Source of the DNA: Enchytraeus crypticus
Lineage: Eukaryota > Annelida > Clitellata > Enchytraeida > Enchytraeidae
NCBI GenBank assembly: GCA_905160935.1
Contig: CAJHZI010000475.1
Span: 124,001 to 188,000, forward strand
Direction: 5' to 3'
Length of the DNA: 64,000 nt
Shown here: piece after piece, positions 55,520 through 64,000 of the stretch
Layout of the letters: each line of letters starts with the position of its first letter
Position numbering within the stretch: position 1 is the stretch's first letter
Position numbers and translations under genes: made by a program
The notes under the pieces: model-generated
Databases searched by the model: none
What the model was told of the DNA's origin: nothing
The model's input: the letters and a program-made list of their open reading frames with translations, nothing else

Positions 55520-55900
55520 ATATCATTCTATAAAACAATATCGTTCCTTAAAATCAATATTGTTCCTTAAAATCAATATCGTTCTACAAGAACAATATCG
55601 TTCCGCAAAATCAATATCGTTCCATAAAACCGATATCGTTCCACAAATACAATATCATTCAACAAAAACAATATCGTTCCATAAAAACAATACCATTCTA
55701 CAAAACAATATCGTTCTGCAAAAACAATATCATTCCATAAAAACTAAATCGTTCCACAAAACCAATATCGTTCTACATTTACAATAATAACCAGTATCGT
55801 TACACAATCACAACGTTGTCTTAATATAAAATATTTTCACAGGAATAATATCGTTCCAAAAACGTAATATTCCTGCGCAGTTACAATATCGTTCCACATT
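55520..55900. repeat. About 20-bp tandem repeat AATATCGTTCCACAAAAACA
   Basis: ACAATATCGTTCCATAAAAA units, about 17 diverged copies, in the spacer. Confidence 0.9.
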
Positions 55901-56219
55901 CGTTAAAGCCTTGTTTTTGACTTTGTAATCCATTTTAGTCATAGTTTGAGTGTATGTATTTCAATCAAAATAAGAAGCACAAATACAAAAGTTACAAAAA
56001 TAGCAATTATAGTATAAATTTGAAAGAGACATTAAAGAGGAATCTAAAGGTTAACATCATTTTATCACACTTTTCATTTATGAAGACTTGGATTTTAAGC
56101 GAGATACGAGATAGAAGCACCGAGGTAAAAGGGTAACATTGGTAAACAGTAAACTTTGCGCATAAAATAATAGAACTTATTATATTAAACAAAAACAACC
56201 TATAGAAATCGTTCTAAAT

Positions 56220-56580
56220 CAATAAATCGATACATAAATCCATCAATCAGTCCACACTCAACATAAATTTATAATATCATCAAAAGAAATAAAAAATCAA
56301 TCTCTAATCTAGAGATAAATCAGTAAAATCATTCGATCTGTCACTCAATAAACTCAGAAATCAATTAGTTAGTCACTCAATCGGTCAATTGTCAGTCAAT
56401 CAATCAATTAATCAGGCCGTCAATAAATCGGTCAATGAATCAAGTTAATCAATTAGTCAGTCAGTCAATAAATTAGTCAGTTAATCAGTCAATTAATCGG
56501 TCAATCAATCAGTCAGTCAGTCTATCAATCAATCAGTCAGTCGTCGGTGAGTCCATCAATCAATTAGTCGGTCAATTGCA
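56220..56580. repeat. Degenerate (AATC/AGTC)n region
   Basis: AATCAATC, GTCAGTCAGTCAATC and CGGTCAATC tetranucleotide repeats. No exon is nearby, unlike most other such arrays in the window. Confidence 0.85.
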
Positions 56581-56617
56581 GGAAGTAAAAGACGCCAAGT
56601 TATTTAGAAGACATTAT

Positions 56618-56783
56618 ATATACTGTATATATATATATATATATATATATATCTATCTATACACACCACATATAGATATATATAATTATATATATATATA
56701 TATATAATATATGTATATATACTGTACATATATCTATAGATAATGTTATATATATGTATATATATATATATACGATAAGAGAT

Positions 56784-56826
<43 letters not shown>

Positions 56827-56856
56827 TATATATATATCTATATATATATATATATA

Positions 56857-56905
<49 letters not shown>
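56618..56905. repeat. (TA)n array
   Basis: Interrupted TA repeats over 290 bp, with TACTGTATATA and ATCTATCTATACACACC breaks. Confidence 0.95.
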
Positions 56906-56908
<3 letters not shown>

Positions 56909-59070
56909 TTAACATTAACTAATTTTACGCAAGGAAGATCGATCACAACTCAAAACCTAATATAACATTTTCTCGTATAATGATTTACATAGCCATCAAT
57001 AGCCGCATATTAATATTATAACATATATACACATATAATTTTAATCAGAAATAAAATCTCAGAATCTGGTTTATGATTACTTGAAATCTTAACTAACATG
57101 CACCATATATGGTCCACCGCCTACGTCCAAGCAATCTTAATCAATAATTATCCACTAAATTGACGTCCCTGACATCATCCTTGGATAAGGAAACGGTCGT
57201 TAAACCTTTATTATTATTGTTATTAAATGAAATTGCGCAGTATATTTTTGCATATGTACAAAATCTAACTAAATAAAGCAGAGTAGTAAGACATTATCTT
57301 AATGTTTTCCTGTACTTACTTGTAACAACACACATTAGGCCCAATAGAAAGAGGTTATTAGACACAGGGTAATGTAGGAGAATTATTATATGCGATTTAC
57401 TCCAGAAGATCTCTACATCTCCACACAGCTCTTCACACAATACCGTGCAATGTACTGCGGTCATTATAATAAATATACAATATAGACACCATTCCTGCAA
57501 ACAACCGTACATTTATTTAAAAAACACAAGACAACAGTCTTATTTTATTATGCTATACATCTCTCTCTCTCTCTCTCTCTCTCAACAATCCAATCATCAT
57601 ATAACAACAGCTACTGTAACAAAAAGCCTAAATGTAGCCTTTAATTCTCTAAAAGATGGCAACTGAAATGTTTTCTTTTAGTTTTTGCCATTATCTGTTG
57701 TAGTCTGCCTTTAACAAATGCATGCGCATTTTGTTTGAACTATTTTCAAACCAACATAAAAACGAATAAAGATGCACAAATATAAAAACTATACTAATGA
57801 ATAATACCAGATTCAATATATATTAAACTTGAAAGGAATCACTAGCAAAAATAAGAAACTATACGTAACAACAAAGTCACAAATGGTTTCATAAAGCATC
57901 AGGTTTTAAGCAGAACCGGACGTTAAATCTGTCTGAGCGATCTTAAGTTCTCTTACATTAACTACTGAATAAACAATCAAACAAGCAACTGCGTAATACT
58001 CAAGTATCAAATAATGAAACAAAGAAATGAATAAGAAACAAAGTACACTAACACGTATTCAAATTGCAAAGTTAAGAAAAATAAAGCAAAAATACAATCA
58101 ACTATCAGATGTGGCGCAACGAACTGCCCACATGCACATGCACAAAATCAATTGCACTAACAAAACACACTTCACAAGTAATATTAAAATAATACATCTG
58201 ATTGCACTTAAATATTATGCACCATCAGTCAACACTGCGCAAAAATTATCAAATAAAACACCGACTCAATTCAAAAGATTAAGGGCGCGTGGATATATAC
58301 ATATATCAGACAACGAAATTTATTTAGGAAATTTTTATCTTTTAAAACTCAGCTCTAAGGCATACAAAATCATAGCAACAATTCTAATCTAACAATTCTA
58401 ATCTGAGTTAGCTTATATATAGCAGTAAACAATATTATAGAAAAAGTATAATATTTGTCATTAAAAATAACTTTTTAAAACTATTTTATCGTCAAATAAA
58501 ACACCACTATTTAACATTAATACATTATAGAATTATCTACTAGAGTGTATGGTCTTTCAATTCCCCAAGACTAGCCATATCTCTGAAAGACGACTAGTAT
58601 ATACTTAAGACGGTCTATTGCATCACTATCTGAAGCCATGTAAGCACGATACATTTAAAGCGGGTTAGCGATTAAAATCGAGGTGTTCTATCATCGAATA
58701 AAACAACCTTATTTAATGGTACTAAGTGGAAAGAAAGGTCAGATTTGGACAATCATGTCATACCAAACCCTGCGGCTAAACCAACTAACTCTGAACTTCA
58801 TTGTCGTAACGTGGTTCTGCTGAACAAGTTTATCATCTTTATTCACCAGTAAATCTCAGACAAATTCTAGATATTCTCATGGATCATTACTGCAAACAGG
58901 AGCTTAATATTTATTTACAAGCACTAATAGGATCTATTCACCGAAGTCAGCCAGTAGGCGCTGCCGTATCGTATCAAAAGCCTTGGTAAATTCTTTCAAT
59001 GACTATATGGACGTTAAACTGTTGAATATTATGTATAAATCAGTAGAGACGCTATAGCCACGTCACTTGA
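56906..59070. other. Intergenic, no gene supported
   Basis: It contains a plus-strand LINE tail at 57160-57215 (GACGTCCCTGACATCATCCT, then AAACGGTCGTTAAACC and (TTA)n), a (CT)n run at 57560-57583 and AT-rich DNA. The longest open frame is 58027-58392 on the plus strand (see findings). Candidate AATAAA signals for the B56 gene lie at 58915-58910 and 58843-58838 on the minus strand. Confidence 0.5.
57160..57218 (+). mobile_element. CR1/L2-like LINE 3' tail
   Basis: TTGACGTCCCTGACATCATC, CTTGGATAAGGAAACGGTCG and TTAAACCTTTATTATTATTG. Confidence 0.72.
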
Positions 59071-59074
59071 CAAT

Positions 59075-59480
59075 GAGAGACTATACATAAACCACGCCTC
59101 TGATCCATGTCAAACTGGTCAATCAAACGAGTATAAACCACGCTTCTGATCAGTGTCAACTAATCAGTCAAATGAGTATAAACCACGCCTTTGATCCGTG
59201 GCAACTAATCAGTCAAATGAGTATAAACCACACCTCTGATCAGTGTCAACTAATCAATCAAATGAGTATAAACCACGCCCCTGCGTCAACTGGTCAATCA
59301 AATGAGTATAAACCACGCCTCTGATCCTGTCAACTAGTCAATCAAACGAGCATAAACCACGCCCCCGTGTCAACTGGTCAATCAAATGAGTATAAACCAC
59401 GCCTCTGATCCATGTCAACTAGTCAATCAAATGAGCATAAACCACGCCCCCGTGTCAACTAGTCAATCAAATGCTAAATC
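59075..59480. repeat. 55-60-bp tandem repeat in the presumed B56 3' region
   Basis: AATGAGTATAAACCACGCCT, CTGATCCATGTCAACTAGTC and AATCA repeat about eight times; two copies are shortened (CCCCGTGTCAAC). It lies 140-540 bases after the B56 stop. Confidence 0.9.
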
Positions 59481-59616
59481 ACAATAAATTAAATCAAGTT
59501 CTCAAAGACAGAGCACGGGGGAAAAAACGGATTTCAAATCTTAGTTATACAGCAAAGTTCTACAGACGAGCAACAGAGAGCCGGGTGAAGCATAGCGCAA
59601 CAACAACCGGTCAACT

Positions 59617-62600
59617 CTAGCTCTCTTTAGAGGATTTCAGGAAGGGATCGGCACGACGGTGATTTTCCAGTGCCTTCAGAGTGTAGTTGTCGTGAGGCAG
59701 TTCAGACTTACGACGCAGCATCGCTTTGTCTTTAGAGGAAGCAGCAGCTCCTGCAGCGGCTTTCTGCGTCTGTAGTACAATATGATAGTACAAAACAGCA
59801 CAATAACTTTAAAAAGCTAATGTTAACGTTATTTTCGTCACTCGTATGCGAGGTCAGTGACGGGTGAGCTCAGGATTTGAACCCCGCACATACTGATCCG
59901 CCGTCGAATATCTTACCTACATAGCTACTGGCTCTAGCCAGTGTAACATCAACATAGCCTAAGCAACACACTATGAAAAAGTCCCTCCTAAAAATGATAT
60001 CTATCTCGGAATGCGGTACTGTCAGATTCCATTACGACAATTTTGCTTATTTGGATTGAAAATAATCACTTAACAAAAATATTAGCTCTATTTAGTTAAA
60101 TACTACAATCAAGAATTCTGTTATAACAATAAGTAACGAAGAATAAGTAACAGATGACCTTGACACCCTTGCAGGAAAAGTACCTCTATGCTAAAGTCAT
60201 GCATGACTTCACTGGGAGTCAAAAAATGTCAGACAATCAGCATTTCAACAACCAACTATTCAATCAAATCTGGCTAATGGTAAAGCTAAGGTTAACGTCA
60301 GTTTCCTCTCCCGAAAGCGATATCAGTGACGAGCGAGCCCAGGATTTGAACCTGGGCACATACTGATCCGCGGTTGAATATCTTACCGACATCGCCACTG
60401 GCTCCAGCCCGAATGCTACATCAGTGACGGACCAGTGCAGAAAAGCACCAGGCACTGGGAAGCCCGTATTTGCCGATACGCCACTTGGCTCAGCCAGTGG
60501 TAAATCTCGTTTATAATAATAATAATAAACTACAACAATTTCTATAACCGTGTCATGGCGATGTCCGGTCTTCGAGACCGCTTTACAGGTTCCAGGCAGG
60601 TTATTCATAATCCTTTACATGGTTAATCATATCTTTGCTAATGATAAACCATATTTCATAAACCACAAACCTGTCTTGCCTCAGCCTTCAGTTTCTCAAC
60701 ATCAATGTCCAGCACAGCGGCGTCATCTGGAGAATTAAAATTATTCTCAACTAGATCATCAGGCAGCAGCGACTCACTGGCCCTCTGTCGAGAAAACGCT
60801 AGAAACTGTGCATCAGTCAATTAGTATAATCTATCAATCAATTAATATCATAAATCAGTTAATTAATTGAAAAATTCAATCAGTCAATGATTTAGTATCA
60901 TCAATGTACCAGACACTCAACGTATTCAGTTAATAAATGAAATAATTATCAAACTGATTCATTAGTCCTTTCCTGGACAATAATTATGAAAATATAACTA
61001 TATATTATAGTATATATATATAAGTATAGCGAAAATATTTGTGGAAAAATAGTAAAAATACAATAATTTTATTGCTAAATATATTTTCAACAATATGCCA
61101 TAGAAATCTTCTATAAATATTCTCGTGAATGGGAATAAGTCTTTAACATTGCACCCAAACTTCGAAGATGATAAAAAGCTACGATTATTTATATTTCCTT
61201 AACGCTACAATAGAGATTATTCAATTCCCTCTCTCTCTCTCTTTTCCTCCATCTCTCTCTCTCTCTCTCTCTCTCCCAAGCTGCGTAGCTGTGGGTTTTA
61301 CCTGTGGGTTTTCCTGAGCTTTACGCGACACCTTAGTCCATACGTCCACTCTTTTCTTCTGTCGCTCTCTCTCCCTATACAAAATAAATATAGATAAATA
61401 AATAAATAAATATCAATAAATAAATAAATATAGATAAATAAATAAATATAAATAAATAAATAAAAATAAATAAATAAATAAAAATAAATAAATAAATAAA
61501 AATAAATATAAATAAAAATAAATAAATAAATATAAATAAATAAATAAATATAAATAAATTCAAGAAAATCATCATCATCATTTTCCCTTGAATCTCAGTT
61601 TTCCATTCGTAGGGAATTACATTAATCAATATATAATACAATAATAATACAAAAATACACAAAATAGTACAAGAAAATACACACAATAATACAAGAAAAT
61701 ACACATAGACTAATGATACAAAAATATATACATATCCTTTGAAAAACAATTTGATGCAGACTGCGAATCAAAATAAGAACCATTGAAAGAACATATGCCG
61801 AAATATACCGTCCAGAGATAGACAGATAGAGATATAGAGATACAGATAGAGAGATAGAGATACAGAGATAGACAGATAGAGATATAGAGATACAGATAGA
61901 GAGATAGATAGACATAGATAGAGATAGAGATGGAGACACAGAGATAGACAGATAGAGATATAGAGATACAGATAGAGAGATAGATAGACATAGATAGAGA
62001 TAGAGATGGAGACACAGAGATAGACAGATAGAGATATAGAGATACAGATAGAGAGATAGATAGACAGAGATAGAGATAGAGGTGGAGATACAGAGATAAA
62101 CAGATAGAGATATAGAGATACAGATAGAGAGACAGAGATAGAGATAGAGATGGAGACACAGAGATAGACAGATAGAGATATAGAGATACTGATAGAGAGA
62201 TAGATAGACAGAGATAGAGATAGAGATGGAGATAGAGATAGATAGAGAATAATAGAGAATGATATAGAGAATGGATATAGAGATACAGATAGAGAGATAG
62301 AGAGACAGAGATAGAGATAGAGATGGAGATACAGAGATAAACAGATAGAGATATAGAGATACAGATAGAGAGATAGAGAGACAGAGATAGAGATAAAGGG
62401 ATAGAGAGATAGAAACAGAAACAGAGATACCGAGATAGAGATAGAGAGATAAAGATAGAGATAGTGAACAACTGACATTTGTTTCTTGTTCTTGTATAGC
62501 AGCGTGCATTCCTCAAACAGCTTCTGGTTCATTTCCATTAACTGCTTGAGTGCATTGTAGATCAGGCTGTGAATCGTTCTGTCGCAATACACAATAAAAT

Positions 62601-63769
62601 ACAATACAACACCATACAGTACAATATAGTACTGTACAGTACAATACAATAAAATGCAATACAATACAATACAGTACAATACAGTAAAATGTTATACAAT
62701 ACAATACAAAACCATACAATACAATAAAATATAATACAATACAGTACAGTACAATACAGTGCAACGCAATACAATACAATACAATGAAAAAGAAATAAGG
62801 TCTATTTGCTCAACCAAGGTCAAGGTCAGGGACAAAGTCAGGGACTACTCGTGTGGAATATTCAACCATCTGCTCCTCCATACCGCAATACATCAAATAC
62901 ATTGCTCAAGCACACACTTGTTCCAGTGTTCTTTACTCTGATACAAGGCAGGGAAGACGAGAGGAACAAGAGTCTTAGCGTTCTCTGTTATCAGGTTGAT
63001 GATCCACTCATTGTTCCAGAAGTATAGCACCCTCTCTGCCACCTAATCAATCAATCAATCAATCAAGCCATTAATTAAATCAGTCAATCAGTCCATCAAT
63101 TAAATTCATCAATCAGTAAATTAAATCAAATCAATCAATCAGTAGATAAATTCTATCAATCAATCCATAAATTTATTAAATCAATCAATCAGTAAATTAA
63201 TTCAAACTATCAGTCTACTAATTAATAAATCAATAATATAATCAGTAATATAATCAGTAATATAATCAATAATATAATCAATAATATAATCAGTAATATA
63301 ATCAGTAATATAATCAGTAATATAATCAGTAATATAATCAATAATATAATCAATAATATAATCAGTAATATAATCAGTAATATAATCAGTAATATAATCA
63401 GTAATATAATCAGTAATATAATCAGTAATATAATCAATAATATAATCAATAATATAATCAATAATATAATCAATAATATAATCAGTAATATAATCAGTAA
63501 TATAATCAGTAATATAATCAGTAATATAATCAGTAATATAATCAATAATATAATCAATAATATAATCAATAATATAATCAATAATATAATCAATAATAAA
63601 ATCAATACAATAATCAATACAATTACATGATGCGCATGTTTGCAGAGACCTGGAAGTGTTGACTGGAGACACAGCGAGCTATCTGACGAAACAAGGGTTC
63701 CATGACCTTCTGGAACTCTGCCGGCTCCAGCACATCCAATATCTCCTCCAGTTCATTGAGGTACATCAC
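59617..63769 (-). CDS. PPP2R5: PP2A regulatory subunit B56 (PPP2R5), C-terminal part, six exons
   Basis: B56 subunits are HEAT-repeat proteins that target the PP2A core to substrates. Exons in transcript order: 63769-63650, 63042-62918, 62578-62477, 61374-61302, 60784-60671, 59769-59617; 687 nt, frame kept throughout, 228 residues plus TAG. The sequence gives [113 protein letters not shown], and the hallmark tail [27 protein letters not shown]. The tail places it in the gamma/delta-type branch. The insert exon 60784-60671 ([20 protein letters not shown]) is specific to this species. The first part of the protein lies beyond 64000. Vertebrate paralogue letters are not assigned. Confidence 0.95.
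59808..59942 (-). mobile_element. tRNA-derived SINE
   Basis: TTAAAAAGCTAATGTTAACG, CAGGATTTGAACCCCGCACA and TACTGGCTCTAGCC, somewhat diverged; last B56 intron, transcript sense, about 40 bp from the acceptor of the last exon. Confidence 0.92.
60270..60412 (-). mobile_element. tRNA-derived SINE, full length
   Basis: TGGTAAAGCTAAGGTTAACG, CAGGATTTGAACCTGGGCAC and ATCGCCACTGGCTCCAGCC, in the last B56 intron. Confidence 0.93.
61380..61562. repeat. (AAAT)n microsatellite
   Basis: AAATAAATATAAATAAATAA for 180 bp, starting 6 bases upstream of the acceptor of B56 exon 61374-61302 (transcript sense (TTTA)n). Confidence 0.94.
61815..62468. repeat. (GATA/GAGATA)n array, about 650 bp
   Basis: AGATAGACAGATAGAGATAT and related blocks form an imperfect 60-75-bp higher-order repeat. 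Its pyrimidine-rich minus strand is open in all frames (Ser/Leu/Tyr), an artefact. It ends 9 bases from the donor of B56 exon 62578-62477. Confidence 0.95.
62582..62785. repeat. (ACAAT)n microsatellite, TACAATACAG type
   Basis: AATACAATACAGTACAATAC for about 200 bp, ending at the acceptor of B56 exon 62578-62477. Confidence 0.93.
63043..63225. repeat. (AATC)n microsatellite at a B56 acceptor
   Basis: AATCAATCAATCAATCAAGC begins directly at the acceptor GATTAG of exon 63042-62918 and decays over 180 bp. Confidence 0.9.
63226..63620. repeat. 12-bp tandem repeat AATATAATCA(G/A)T, about 32 copies
   Basis: AATATAATCAGTAATATAAT continues with blocks of G and A variants grouped together. It ends about 30 bp from the donor of B56 exon 63769-63650. 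Confidence 0.95.
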
Positions 63770-64000
63770 CTGAGCATACACACGTTCATCAGAGACTATT
63801 TTACTTATTTTATTTTTATTATATATTAAATTTATTTTATTTTAGTTATCTTTTAATATATATTAAATTTATTTTATTTTAGTTATTTTTTTAATATATT
63901 TAGTATAAATTTAACTTATTTTATTTATTTTTTATTTTATTTTTTATATTATTTATTTAGAAAAATATAGAACTAGGAAACTTTACAGCAAATTACTAAA
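63770..64000. other. B56 intron, AT-rich
   Basis: TTTATTTTATTTTAGTTATT duplications, no element or exon recognised up to the window end. Confidence 0.6.

Noticed and set aside
61622..62679. Open frames of about 270-300 codons, Ser/Leu/Tyr-rich, minus strand
   Set aside because: They are translations of the (GATA/GAGATA)n array in three frames; the array itself explains the lack of stops.
63202..63672. Frames of 131-156 codons with ITDYI or LLII repeats
   Set aside because: They arise from the 12-bp AATATAATCAGT array. The real coding part in this area is the B56 exon 63769-63650 in another frame.

Overview
The window is nuclear DNA from an invertebrate animal. It is AT-rich, its genes have many short exons split by introns of a few hundred bases to several kb, and microsatellites, minisatellites, a tRNA-derived SINE family and broken non-LTR retrotransposons are very dense. 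The proteins (Dispatched, a PLC-beta4/NorpA-type phospholipase C, a PP2A B56 subunit) are metazoan. The phylum cannot be fixed from the sequence alone.

Layout. (1) 1423-9594, plus strand: the last six recognisable exons of a Dispatched homologue, the RND/sterol-sensing-domain transporter that releases lipid-modified Hedgehog. The N-terminus lies upstream or was not recognised. A polyadenylation signal candidate sits at 10047. (2) About 9.6-14.9 kb: convergent intergenic space with (TA)n, a 20-bp tandem repeat, retroelement tails and a 14-bp minisatellite. (3) 48039-14921, minus strand: a complete PLC-beta4-type gene rebuilt as 31 coding exons. They keep frame at all 30 junctions and total 3528 nt (1175 codons plus stop), with PH, EF-hand, X, Y, C2 and long coiled-coil C-terminal regions. 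(4) About 48-59.6 kb: intergenic, with tandem repeats, a long palindrome, a broken LINE and SINEs. (5) 63769-59617, minus strand: the last six exons of a PP2A B56 (PPP2R5) regulatory subunit; its 5' part is beyond the window.

The three genes are not an operon. They act in separate signalling routes: Hedgehog release, Gq-coupled phosphoinositide hydrolysis and PP2A targeting.

The most unusual signal is the relation between repeats and splice sites. At six exons in two genes the tandem-repeat unit contains the exon-intron junction itself, so extra copies of a splice site plus exon edge lie in the intron. Separately, (GATT)n in transcript sense sits directly against 12 PLC-beta acceptors and one B56 acceptor, always in that orientation. 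The mobile elements also show order. Three R4/Dong-like LINE 3' ends (restriction-like endonuclease type) lie in or beside trinucleotide arrays. The abundant SINE shares its 3' end with a LINE in the same window, which suggests the LINE that mobilises it.

All exon models come from reading the sequence and family knowledge; no alignment or transcript data were available.
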